A DNA stretch of 64,000 nucleotides from NCBI GenBank assembly GCA_019925095.2, contig CM034408.1, positions 310,001-374,000 of the forward strand, in the 5' to 3' direction. Position numbers and translations under genes: made by a program. Within the stretch, counting starts at the first letter, position 1. The number at the start of each line of letters is the position of its first letter. Positions 53,413 to 63,672 of this stretch are shown one piece after another. The notes beneath the pieces are model-generated. The model was not told the origin of the DNA. It did no database searches and saw only the letters and a program-made list of their open reading frames with translations. Source of the DNA: Dendrolimus kikuchii (Eukaryota > Arthropoda > Insecta > Lepidoptera > Lasiocampidae).

Positions 53413-53745
53413 AAGCCGGCTTTGCACCTATAAGTTTTGCTCGCTTTATATAATTAATAGTACTTACTAGAATTATACAATAATTATAGTTTTAAAAGAG
53501 AATTCAAATGCACTATGCCAAAGATAGTACAAATGGGTGCAGAAAAAAGATAAAGCACATATCTAGCTTACTTGCCATGAATGATGGACGCAGCCGGGAT
53601 TTAGCATTATCATGGTAATGATAAACTGTCTTCTTATAATTTTTAAGGCTTTAAATATTTTTATTTTATAAACAGTAACTTCTAAATAATAACCGATGTT
53701 TACTTGATCTTAGGTCATACAACATACTGAAATAATTGTCTAGAC
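53413..53745. other. AT-rich non-coding stretch
   Basis: No exon or repeat is recognised. Confidence 0.4.
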
Positions 53746-54100
53746 TAGTGGTCGCCAGTGGTCGAAATTCAACCATAATAATTAATTTAAATTATAAGTT
53801 TGAACATTATTAAGGTTCTGTTGTCAAAGACTATACTTCTATAATCACAGATTTCGCCAAGGCAACACTGTTAATTTGACTTGAACAATAAACAAAAGAG
53901 TATATATGCGTGTGTGTGTCAAACACATGGTAGTGTGTGTAATGTTTTTTTTATTGACTTATGCATAATTGTAAAAAAAATTAGCATTCTGCACTCCTTC
54001 GCTATATAAACTATAAGTGTGTGAAATTTCATACTTCTCCGTCCGCGTAATTTACGTAAAAAGGGGTACAAAGTTTTTGCTTCACGTATTAATATAATGA
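53746..54100 (+). repeat. Family V element, most complete copy
   Basis: Runs from TAGTGGTCGCCAGTGGTCG through TAAGGTTCTGTTGTCAAAGA, CAACACTGTTAATTTGACTT, GAGTATATATGCGTGTG and TTCATACTTCTCCGTCCGC to TTTGCTTCACGTATTAATAT. No coding sequence. Confidence 0.82.
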
Positions 54101-54102
54101 TA

Positions 54103-54172
54103 CTAGTGGGCCCGGAAAGCTTGATAAAAATGTAGAAACTAATTGCAGCGCTACCTATTAGGTCCTATAGTG
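54103..54172 (+). repeat. Family R fragment
   Basis: ACTAGTGGGCCCGGAAAGC and TTGCAGCGCTACCTATTAGG are a decayed start. Confidence 0.6.
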
Positions 54173-54415
54173 TTCCGGTACAAAGATTTATCAATACTGG
54201 ATTCATTCTTTTACAGCTGAGTCCTTTATTGTCCTATAATCGTAGTCGTGTTTAGTTATAGAGGCTTACACTAGCAAAACTTACAGGCCTAAGGCCGTTC
54301 TTACAGCTAATCTTATCATCATGTCTTACTTGATTGAACCTGATTTTTGGGTTAACACTAGCCAGATTTTTGACCCATTAAATTGATAATGTTCGTTAAA
54401 AAGTTTCAACAGTCA

Positions 54416-54665
54416 TAAAGAATACAATTTCCTGCGTTGGGACGGCCTGTCGTAAGAGGCGACTTAACAACCTACAGCCAGGTGGTAGGGCATTAGCCCG
54501 ACTGGATGGCTACCACCTCTGGTCTAAAGTATGTCGCCATAACAACCTTGAGTTGTGTTCCGGCATTAGGGACCAGGTTCCAGTTTCCCTTAAGAGAGCA
54601 GCAGGGCATTTGTAGCACGTCAAGTGCCATCTGCCTGTTTGCTGATCTCCTGCAATAAAAAAAAA
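54416..54665 (+). repeat. Retroposon S copy, truncated and internally deleted
   Basis: Begins at AAAGAATACAATTTCCTGCG and lacks the GATAGGCGATGG block before the poly(A) end. Confidence 0.82.
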
Positions 54666-54950
54666 GTTATTCGTCTCATCTTTTGAAATTTCGTCTATGA
54701 CTACTACTTACTCGCTAGTATTCTAACTACTAATTTATGACGTGTTACTATCACAAAAACTTAAAGAATTGTTTAATTTAATCATAATCAAATATACTAG
54801 ATTTTTGTAGGTTGAAATAAAATATAAACGTCAAGTGGTAAATCTCGGTCGCTTCCGAAGCGTCCCTTTCCAAGCTCGGGGTGCGCTTTCCTACTCTTCC
54901 TTACCAATTCGCGCGGTCTTCAGCATCCCTTGTTGTGAGTGCATTGATAC

Positions 54951-55483
54951 TGTTACGAGTTGCAGGACTCGAATTAAAATGCCGTTGGAATTATTATAGA
55001 GTTTATTAGAACTATACAAACACGTATAACACAGGTACAAATATAACCGAACGCAACAAATCCAAATGCAGAAGTTCGTAATTCAATAAAACGCGCGAAG
55101 CCCGTCACTATTAGATTCCCGATTGTAGTACACACGTCTCGCTTTGATCGTGGTTCTCACTCGACTGCCCCTCTCTCTCAATCAGGGCATCGTTTTATAC
55201 TGCACAAATGCAGTGTGCCCGCCCGGCAACCGAATTTCCTAGAATCAGCTTGTACTTTATATCCGTAACACCTGGCTAATGATTGCAGCTGCAAGCTGCC
55301 GTAAACAATAGAATAATAGGCTGTTCTCTAAAAACGTATGCCAATAAATAAGTAAACAAAAGAAGACGATCATAAAAGAATTACAATAGTTTCAATGTTA
55401 TTAGTTCAAATGCCGACGAGTAATAAATGTGCTTCTACAAATCTGTACGTGGAATTTTCTTTGTTGGCGCCTAGGTTGTAAAA
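54951..55483. mobile_element. Solo LTR, family G, second copy
   Basis: TGTTACGAGTTGC to CTAGGTTGTAAAA, where the terminal CA has become AA. ATAC flanks it at 54947-54950 and 55484-55487. The sequence is colinear with 11633-12164, with small indels. Confidence 0.86.
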
Positions 55484-55489
55484 ATACGT

Positions 55490-55690
55490 ATGGCAACCGT
55501 CTCTACGTCAACATTTCTTAGGCCTCCTGTTTGACCGAAACTTGTGAGCTGAACTAGCCATTCTCCGCAAAACGTGGTCGTATCATCGTAAGCGACTCTC
55601 TTGCAGTTTGTCTACTACGTCACGCACATGAAGGCTGTCGTTGATGCGGGAGTTCCTGATGCGGTTCTGAACCAAGTTAAAATAATGTAA
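55490..55690 (-). pseudogene. RTE-like LINE ORF2 remnant
   Basis: Minus-strand translation gives NRIRNSRINDSLHVRDVVDK, LQESRLRWYDHVLRRM and RRPKKC, resembling the IRG...L.V...EKLRE.RLRWYGHV.RR motif of RTE ORF2. A stop follows shortly. Confidence 0.72.
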
Positions 55691-56090
55691 TAATAATTCA
55701 AAATAAACCATTTTCAAATACAAATAGTCAAACTCTACACGTTGTTATTAACTTTAACTATTCTGTTAAACTTATGAACTATTTCTTCAAATAAAGTGTT
55801 TTCTTTCTCTTTCTATCGCAGGAGATTATAACATTTTTTACCTGAATTCTGTTCACTTAGAAAGTTAGCGAACTTATCACTTAGCGACCCCTGAAACTCG
55901 GCCACGATGTGACTAGAAGAACTTTGTAATTGTAAGTAATGATAGAAGTTAGACCATCAGCCCTCTTATTTGTATCACGTGCCGTTAGATTGAGTAGACT
56001 GAGATTTATCTGTTTAGTACAGTTAGCAAATACGAGTATACAAGGTAAATTTTCAAGTAGGCCTCTAAGGACAAAGGTGAAACTATAAAA
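55691..56090. other. Non-coding stretch
   Basis: No exon or known repeat is recognised. Confidence 0.4.
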
Positions 56091-56305
56091 TAACTAGCTG
56101 TCCCGGCAGACGTTGTTCTGCCCTGAAGAAATAATATTTAGAACCCGATTGCAGCGCCACCTACCGGGTCCAAATGTAAGCCTAATCCTATCTTTCAAGT
56201 CGGATCAAACTGCACACGGTGTGCAAATTTGACTAAAATCGGTCAAGTAGTTTAGGAGTCCATCGCGGACAGACAACGTGACACGTAATTTATATATATT
56301 ATAAG
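56091..56305 (+). repeat. Family R copy
   Basis: AACTAGCTGTCCCGGCAGAC to GACACGTAATTTATATATAT. Confidence 0.82.
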
Positions 56306-56372
56306 AAGATAACTGTAAGATAAAGCAGAATCATTAGATTTTTTAAAAATCCATTTCTCTAGTCAAGAATCG

Positions 56373-56602
56373 ATTTTTTTTATTGCTGAAGCACAGCAGA
56401 CAGGCTGACGGCCCAACTGTGATGGAAAGTGGTTACCGTCACCTATGGACATTAGCAAAGGTGCTGCCAAATTGCTGCCGGTCTTGAAGAAGAAACTGGA
56501 ACCTGGCCACTAATGCCGGAATACAACTCAAAGTTGTTATGGCGGCATACTCTAGACTAGGGATGGTAGCCATCCAGTCCGGCAAATGCCCTACCACCTG
56601 GC
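56373..56602 (-). repeat. Retroposon S copy, 5' truncated
   Basis: From the T-rich end TTTTTATTGCTGAAGCA to CCCTACCACCTGGC; diverged. Confidence 0.8.
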
Positions 56603-56654
56603 AAATCGGGTGATTTTGAAAAAAAAATATACATGCTGTGTCTTACACCAACAC

Positions 56655-56925
56655 GTATTGTAGTTTTTAATATCTATCATTTAAGAGCTAGATGCTTTTG
56701 TTGGCGGAGTCTCCTCCAATCTTCTCTATTATGGGCCAGTTGTGTTACTTCTATGTACGACACGACATCCGCTTTTTCTTTTACTTGATCCATGAAAGCT
56801 AGCCTCGGTCTTCCCTTCTCTCTCCTTGCTTCCACTTTGCCTTCCATTAACGTGCAGAAGAAGGTGTCGTAGCAAATGGCCAAACATCTTCCCCCTTCTT
56901 TCCTCCAGAGTTTTTAAAATTTTGC
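56655..56925 (-). pseudogene. LINE ORF2 C-terminal remnant
   Basis: The minus-strand frame (56677-56883) reads EARREKGRPRLAFMDQVKEK, IEVTQLAHNREDWRRLRQQ, the C-terminal pattern (GRPR..W.D.....L..LA.DR..WR) of RTE/CR1-type ORF2. Confidence 0.75.
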
Positions 56926-57243
56926 GTTTCTTCTTTATCTTATCTACTATATATATAAATGGTTATTATAGTATGAATAGATGATTGTTATAGTATACAT
57001 AGATGGGTAAAAAAAAACCGAATATTTTTTTCATAGTCCTACTGAAAAATGGGTTGCTAGAGACCTTTAGAGAATTCTTACTAAAAATGAGCTCTTAATT
57101 TTAATAGGAAGGTCTTCCAATGGAAAGTGATGTCTCCGTTCGTAATTGATTTAGCAGCAAAATTCAATGTAGTTTTTTGTAGTAAATCGAACGCTCTACA
57201 AAAAAGGCCTTTTACATTTTTATCGCAAATACCACCATTTAAC
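56926..57243. other. Non-coding stretch
   Basis: ATGGGTAAAAAAAAACCGAA near 57003 faintly resembles the end of the 46911 MITE, without a second end. Confidence 0.35.
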
Positions 57244-57548
57244 AAATATAGAAGACTTCGGCCGCGTGGTGCGGTATTTTGACTATCCCACGGGAACTCT
57301 TTAATTTTTCGGGATCAAAAGTATCCTATATGTTGACCGGGGATATAAGCTACCGTCATACAAAATTTCATTTAAATCGGTCCAGTCGTTTCGGAGATTA
57401 GCCGGTACAAACATACAAACAGAGAAGCGAAAAATTGGAAAAAAATCTAAATTAGTTCTATTTCACTTCTTACATCCCCCTGACTCGGTTTTTAGCATTT
57501 TTTCATTGTACAGAAATTAGACCTTTACAATTTTATTATATGTATATT
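57244..57548 (+). repeat. Family R copy
   Basis: GACTTCGGCCGCGTGGTGCGG to ACAATTTTATTATATGTAT. Confidence 0.8.
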
Positions 57549-58058
57549 AGAAATATGTTACGTTATGCTTGATATACATTTTCATTTGTTAAGTATTTAG
57601 TTAACTTGCGAGTAACATATTATCACAGTTTGGACGAGTATTTATTTAATTGAGAAAATATTAACGCATAAAATAAATAAATAACAGAAAAAATTCTTCC
57701 CAAATTGTGATAAGGATTTGAAACGGTTTTTAACTAATATATATTTAAAAACAGATTTGTGTTTAAATATACATTATGTTTTCATGGCAACACATTTTAG
57801 CAGTTCAAATAATTATGACATTTTCAGGTTATAAATAAAATCACTCGTTAAGTCAAATTAAATTAATAAAAAAAAAATTGCCAGTTGATAAAAAAGTGTG
57901 CTTTTTCAAGGATTATCTTTTAGCAAATAATAACATAATTGAATTTAAAACTTTATAAAAATATACCTATGTAGAACTTTGTATAATTAGAAAATTTTGA
58001 ACGATATTATTGTGTAGTGTGAATTTTGATGTATTTATAAAGTAAGGAATAAAGAAAA
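57549..58058 (+). promoter_or_regulatory. Candidate promoter and 5' UTR of the alternative first exon
   Basis: This AT-rich 510 bp is free of recognisable repeats and directly precedes the start codon at 58059. TATTTATAAAG at about 58032-58042 is TATA-like but only about 20 bp from the ATG, so the transcription start is probably further upstream. Function is inferred from position only. Confidence 0.4.
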
Positions 58059-58692
58059 ATGTCTCAAGCGCCGCAACAAGGATTCGTGCCGGAGAAGGTG
58101 CAAGAATTCAATCGGCGAGCATCCCAGGATGTTACAGATTCCAAAATCCGACCAGAAAAGAAAGAAACAAGCCAGAACGGCACAGAAAGAGCCCAGGAGA
58201 AACCAAAAGACGATAAAGTAAAGGAGAGTTTCAGACAGAACCCAGATTCGAAAAATCCTTTCTCACCCCATTATTATCGGAACAGCAGACCGCATGGCCA
58301 TTTCGAGATGGGTCCTCGAGGCCTGGACTTCTCCCCACACAGAATGGGTTTGGAGTTTTCCAACCGCCTTAGAGATTATGGCCCACAGCGGTCTACCTCC
58401 ATCCATGGTCATGAGCTGACTGATGGTCCTATCAAACCAGAATACCTCGGCCACAGGACTCACTTTGGTAGCCAGATCGTTCCGGGTGGTATGAATCACC
58501 CAGATGTGGTTTTCCGGCATGATTATTACAACCAGATGGGTTTCTCGCCGCCCAGGGCTTCGCGGTTCTCCTCTCAGGAGTACTTGAATGCGCCAGCGCA
58601 GTATGGAAGGTGGCCTGACTACCGGCAGGAGTACAGGCAGCGGAGGCGCTCGCAGCAAGACCTTCATTCGCTTGATCAGAGCGGAGAGCCAG
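58059..58692 (+). CDS. Alternative first coding exon, R/Y/H/P-rich N-terminus
   Basis: Open from ATG (context GAAAAATG, favourable in insects) for 211 codons to a donor CAG|GTAACC with GT at 58693. An in-frame TAA lies 9 bp before the ATG, and reading through the donor meets TAG four codons later, so this looks like a first coding exon. It ends in phase 1, as exon 20760-20865 does. The protein starts MSQAPQQGFVPEKVQEFNRR. Residues 25-70 are charged and lysine-rich. The rest is rich in Arg, Tyr, His, Pro and Ser (for example YRQEYRQRRRSQQ) with no membrane segment or known domain, so it is probably disordered. Codon use is richer in G/C than the flanks. I infer the unique N-terminus of a short isoform of the same gene as the spectrin-like exon. 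A separate gene is the main alternative. Confidence 0.75.
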
Positions 58693-58717
58693 GTAACCTT
58701 TAGACTTTATCATTCTT

Positions 58718-59031
58718 GATAAAACTACGTTTTAACGGTTTTGAGCGCAGTAGTTAATTTGATTTTTATTATTCTGACGTTTCGGCCACTTTTTAATAGC
58801 CATGATCACGGAAGACAAAGATGTCTAGTGTCAATGAGTATTGTTAAAGTTTTATTAAGCCTACCGTCAACTTGTTTATTTGAATTATTTAGTTTTGTTT
58901 ATGGCTGTTGTTTACTCTATGGGAGTCTAATCTTATTTACCACCACTTTGCAACATGTTCTGGCTTGAAGAGAAGAAGCGGTGCAAGAAACTCTTCAGCA
59001 AACATGCCTAGCTCTAATAATTTTATATGAT
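58718..59031. repeat. Family F left half
   Basis: Starts ATAAAACTACGTTTTAACGG 26 bp after the exon donor and runs to GAAGAGAAGAAGCGGTGC and AAACATGCCTAGCTC. The right terminal repeat is missing. Confidence 0.8.
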
Positions 59032-59285
59032 ATTAGCTTCTGCCCGCGACTTCGTCCGCGTGGAATAGTTAACTATCCTACGGGAACTCTTTAATTTTTC
59101 GGGATCAAAAATATCCTATATGTTGACCAGGAATATAAGCTATACAAAATTTCATTTAAATCGGTGCAATCGTTTCGGAGATTTGCTCATACAAACAGAG
59201 AACACTTTACTTCTTACATCCCCCTGACTCGGTTTTTAGTATTCTTTTTCATTGTACAGAAATTCGACCTCTACAGTTTTTATTT
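59032..59285 (+). repeat. Family R copy
   Basis: TAGCTTCTGCCCGCGACTTC to TTCGACCTCTACAG. Confidence 0.8.
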
Positions 59286-59571
59286 TGTGAGTCAAGTTGG
59301 TTTGTGTTCCGTTGTACGCAGAAAGAGCTCACAGTGTCTTGAGGTCTGGCAGCTGGTTTTTGCTGGGTTCGGGTCTAAATAGTTTTGATGATCGGATCCC
59401 AAACAGGTGGTACTTGCCAACTATCTTCTCTATTGAAATTTAGGTGTTTTATAATTCTTTGTTACTTGTCTGTTGCTTCCTGTGACAGTTGCAAGTTACC
59501 AAAATTCCTCCGGGTTTTTAGATGTAGCTAAATATATCTGTGGTAGTAAGTGGTTCGCACACCGCGTACTT

Positions 59572-59706
59572 TCCGTGCAGGAACGGAGAAAGAATACAAT
59601 TTCCTGCGACCGGTCAGCCTGTCGTAAGAGGCGACAAAACAACTCACAGCCAGGTGGTAGGACATTTGCCCGACTGGATGGCTACCACCCCTGGTCTAAA
59701 GTATGT
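59572..59706 (+). repeat. Retroposon S 5' part
   Basis: Starts TCCGTGCAGGAACGG and is cut at GGTCTAAAGTATG by SINE-H. Confidence 0.85.
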
Positions 59707-59985
59707 TAACAGCCCATAACTGTCCCACTGCTGGGCTCGGGCCTCCCACTATAGGGGAACGGACAGTATACCCGCCACGCTTGTCCAAGGCGGCTTGGCA
59801 GGTTTGACACATCGGTTATCTCGATGTGCAGGTTGCATCACGATGTTTTCCTTCACCGTTATTAGCACGTGATAATTGTAACAAGATGCACATTAGGTCA
59901 GAAAACTGCCTAAGTGGTGCATGCGTTCCGGCCAGGATCGAACCCGCGCCCTTTGAGTTTAGGACGCGTACGCTAGCCATTACGA
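59706..59985 (-). repeat. SINE-H, fullest copy
   Basis: Read on the minus strand: a tRNA-like head with GGACGCGTCC-type sequence and the B box GGGTTCGATCCTGGCC, then ACTTAGGCAGTTTTCTGAC, ATTATCACGTGCTAATAACG, ATCGAGATAACCGATGTG, CCAAGCCGCCTTGGACAAGC and GAGCCCAGCAGTGGGACAG. A tRNA-derived lepidopteran SINE. Confidence 0.8.
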
Positions 59986-60160
59986 TTGATCGTGTACTAG
60001 CAGAAGGTGATGTCAGGAGACTTAAGAACAGACGAGCGTGCATGACAAGAGTTATGAATGTCAAAGAAGCAAGTGAGGTATGTACGAATGGGCCTAAATG
60101 GCGCTCTGTTGTTCGTGTCTACCCCGCAAGGGAACTGGCGTGAAGTTATGTATGTATGTA
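59986..60160 (+). mobile_element. LINE-A 3' end
   Basis: Begins at DRVLAEGDVRRLKN, directly after SINE-H, with stop and tail. Confidence 0.88.
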
Positions 60161-60184
60161 TTATCACTTAATACATTACAAGTA

Positions 60185-60358
60185 TCAAAATCGGAACGCA
60201 TGAACCGAAGCATAATTTGTATGGCTCCAATCATTGTCAATAAATTACCTAAAGACTGGAGAGATTTAAAGCGTGACATATATAAACAAGAATTAAGGAC
60301 ATTTTTATTAAACCAATGCTATTATGATTTACTCGACTTTATAAATAAATTTTAATCT
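60185..60358 (+). pseudogene. Retroelement C-terminal remnant
   Basis: The frame reads KSERMNRSIICMAPIIVNKL, PKDWRDLKRDIYKQELRTFL and ends INKF*, similar to the end of non-LTR ORF2 (patterns RS..F.AP.LYN.LP and FK.EL..FL). Confidence 0.6.
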
Positions 60359-60378
60359 TTTTTTTAAATAAATAAATA

Positions 60379-60501
60379 CTTACATACATAACTTCACGCC
60401 AGTTCCCTTGCGGGGCAGGCACGAACAACAGAGCGCCATTTAGGCTTATTCTTACACACCTCACTTGCTTCTTTGACATTCATAACTCTTGTCATGCACA
60501 G
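60379..60501 (-). mobile_element. LINE-A 3' end with 15-bp target duplication
   Basis: TTAAATAAATAAATA at 60364-60378 and 60502-60516 flanks the shortest LINE-A copy in the window. Confidence 0.87.
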
Positions 60502-60516
60502 TTAAATAAATAAATA

Positions 60517-61214
60517 TATATATGTGTGGTTTTAGTATATTAATAAAATAATAATGGTAGACAATTAGTTGGTATAGTTTTTTTTTAAATGACATTTTTT
60601 GCATTATTATAATGACATTATTGTAGGACATATAATTATTATATATTATTCTAATTTCTGTATGCCTAACTGGCCAAACATGATGCACATTTAGCTTTAT
60701 ACCATCATGCATATTCTGATATGTAAATACTCATGTTTAAGGAATAAATAAACGCCTATTCTATTACCAATATTGTAATTATATAAATCTCTCATTGTTT
60801 CTTTTGGTGAAAAATCAAATTTTATATAAAAGTAAAAATCTTGGCCGAGCGCGAATTTATTCAACAATTTAAAAATTATTATAATTATAAAATTACTCCA
60901 TTTCTGCAGCTGGCAACACTGAAGTTGCAAATTGTTATGATAAGAAAATAAATCATCATTTTATTGACAAACTTTTGAAAGCCGACAAGAAATGTCCAAA
61001 TTGGTGTGAAAACTTTAAGGACTCTTAGGAAACTTTTGCAGAAATGCAATATCCAAGGTTTCTACCGTTTCCCTACGGCAGCACCATTTACATAACCATC
61101 GTGCAAAGGGGGCTTATTAGAGTTGTCGAAACCTTCACTACAGTTTATATATCAGTATCAGTAGATCCACGCCATGCCATCCATTTCGAATCTAAACTAT
61201 AGCGTATATATAAA
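60517..61214. other. AT-rich non-coding stretch
   Basis: No exon or repeat is recognised. Confidence 0.4.
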
Positions 61215-61520
61215 TAGAGTAGAACGACGTTTTAACTGTTTTAAGTAAATTAAAATGGGTGGTTTTGCTCCCACCCATTTTAATATTATATAAAATTATT
61301 AGAGCTAGGCATGTCTGCTGAAGAGTTTCTTGCGCTGCTTCTTCTCTTCAAGCCACAACATGTTGCGAAGCGGCGGTCAATTAGATATATTTTAAATGAA
61401 CAAGTTGGCGGTAGGCTAAATAAAACTTTAACAATTCTCATTGACACTTGACATCTTTGTCTTCCGTGATCACGGCTACTGAAAAGTGGCCGAAACGTCG
61501 GAATAATAAAAATCAAAATT
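61215..61520. repeat. Family F with extra hairpin
   Basis: The left end ACGACGTTTTAACTGTTTTA is followed by a perfect hairpin ATTAAAATGGGTGG/CCACCCATTTTAAT (61252-61287), then the usual body and the GGCTACTGAAAAGTGGCC hairpin. The right terminal repeat is lost. Confidence 0.78.
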
Positions 61521-61844
61521 TTAGAGTAGAGAAATTTGGATTTTTTTTTAAAGTTATCTAGATTAACGCGCACGACGATCATTTAACAACTACTATGATG
61601 GCTGTAAAAAAAATATCATTACTTGCCTCTAAATGTCTGGCATAACATAAGTGATATTAGTTTGATGAAGTTGACTAGAGGTGATAAGGAGTGTCCAGAT
61701 CTGACCTCAAAAGTATCATTATAAACTAATCAACTTAGTCTTAGGCAAAGGGGATTACTCCATACACCTATCGCCAATACCAATTACAGACAAAACGCGT
61801 TTATCATAAGAAGCTTAAGGAGTAAACTTATATCTAGATCTGTA
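61521..61844. other. Non-coding stretch
   Basis: No exon or repeat is recognised. Confidence 0.4.
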
Positions 61845-62153
61845 TTTTTTTTATTTTTTATTTATTGCTGGAGTTCAGCAGACAGGCAGACGGCCCACTC
61901 GATGGAAAGCGGTTACCATCGCCTATGGACATTTGCAACACCAAAGGTGCTGCAAATGCGCTGCTGCTCTCTTAAGGGAAACTGGAGCCTGGTCACTAAT
62001 GCCGGAACACAACTCAAGGTTGTTATGGCGACATACTTTAGCCATCCAGTCGGGCAAATGCTCTACCACCTGGCTGTGGGTTGTTTAGTCGCCTCTTACG
62101 ACAGGCCGCCCGGCCGCAGGAAATTGTATTCTTTCTCCGTTCCTGCACGGATA
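61845..62153 (-). repeat. Retroposon S copy
   Basis: Both ends are present. A short deletion removes GACCAGGGGTGG before CATCCAGTCGGGC. Confidence 0.87.
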
Positions 62154-62321
62154 GAAATATAAATTATGTTTAGCGTAATTTGGCACAAGAACTTTTTGAG
62201 AGTACTAACAGCAATTTTTTTTATTATATTTAATATCTCGGTATCATGTATGTATATTTTTTTCTTTACCAATAGGTGGAGGCTTCTTATCTGCATTTAA
62301 ATAAAATATTATTGTTAATAT

Positions 62322-62752
62322 TGTTACGAGTTGCAGGACTCGAAATAAAATGCCGTTGGAATTATTATAGAGTTTATTAGAACTATACAAACACGTATAA
62401 AACAGGTACGAATATAACTGTACACAACCAGTCCAAACGTAATGCACGATTCAATCACACGCGCAAAGTCCGTCACTAACGTCTTGCTTCGCTTGTGGCT
62501 ATCGCTAGACTGACGATCTCTCCATCGGGGCATTGCTTTATACCACACAAATACACGATGTTTCTCGCTCGCGTGAACTGAATTTCTTAGAATCACACCT
62601 GGCTAATGACTACCATAAAAGATTACAATACACAATGGGCTGTTTTTAAAGACAAAGTAAACAAAAGAAGTCCAAATGCCAAAAAGGTAATAAAATGTGT
62701 TTCTACATACGCAGGTGTGAATTTGTCTTTTGTCGGCATTCAGGTCGTAACA
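62322..62752. mobile_element. Solo LTR, family G, third copy
   Basis: TGTTACGAGTTGC to CAGGTCGTAACA (431 bp), with flanking ATAT at 62318-62321 and 62753-62756. About 100 bp shorter than the first copy through internal deletions. Confidence 0.86.
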
Positions 62753-62963
62753 ATATATTTTGTATCTATTGGACTGTAAGCCTTTCTAAAATAAAATGCC
62801 TTTGATATTACCGGAAAAGCCGATAAGGACTACACTACACTTTCGTCAGTTAAGTTATTAAACTGTTTTATTATTATTATAACCATTAAAATCTCTTGCA
62901 CAAAATCCATTTGTTTGTGTAATTTTGTTATTGTATTCAACCTATTAATTCACAACTAATAAC

Positions 62964-63245
62964 TAGCTGATACCCGCGACTTTGTCCGCGTGGTGCGGTT
63001 GTTTAACTATCCCACGGGAACTCTTTAATTTTTCGGGATCAAAAGTATCCTATATGTTGACCAGGGATATAAGCTACCACCATACAAAATTTCATTTAAA
63101 TCGGTCCAGTCGTTTCAACAGTTTAACAGAGGAACAAAAAATTAGTTCTATTTCACTTCTTACATCCCCCTGATTCGGTTTTTAGCATTTTTTTTCATTG
63201 TACAGAAATTCGACCTCTACAATTTTATTATATGTATAATAGATA
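62964..63245 (+). repeat. Family R copy
   Basis: TAGCTGATACCCGCGACTTTG to ACAATTTTATTATATGTATA. Confidence 0.82.
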
Positions 63246-63296
63246 ATGGCAAAATCAAATGAAATTCGCGATGGCTCATATCCCCCGTCCCTTTCT

Positions 63297-63550
63297 TCTA
63301 ACATACATTCTTTCTCTGTCTCTGCTTTATAATTTCATCCTATTATTTGGGGTCGGCACAATATGTCTTATCCTTTCGTACTCCTCTATTCCGATATATG
63401 TCCTCTGTCACAGCACGATTCATCATGTCATATTTCTACATATCCTATCCCCTCCATCCCACCTTAAGGCTGATAATGCGTTGGGTTCGCCCCTGGTCTT
63501 AGAAACGAACGTAGGTGACGGGGGCAGACTTTCCATTAGGTGGGTTCTCT
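63297..63550 (-). pseudogene. RTE-like LINE ORF2 remnant
   Basis: TTGGGGTCGGCACAATATGTC and TCCTCTATTCCGATATATG match the 42697 copy. A second LINE-tail-like piece (GATAATGCGTTGGGTTCGCC) follows at about 63470. Confidence 0.6.
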
Positions 63551-63672
63551 CTTCTCTCTTTTATTATTACCGTTTGGTATAAATTGGGGTTGTTTTGCTT
63601 ATTTCATAAAAATCAGCAATAAATTCTAAAAAATCTTTGTAGGAGTGACATTCTAATGACTTACTGACTTTT

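Noticed and set aside
9475..60501. CRISPR-like recurrence of short similar segments
   Set aside because: The copies are irregularly spaced, in both orientations and of transposon type. There are no regular spacers or cas genes.
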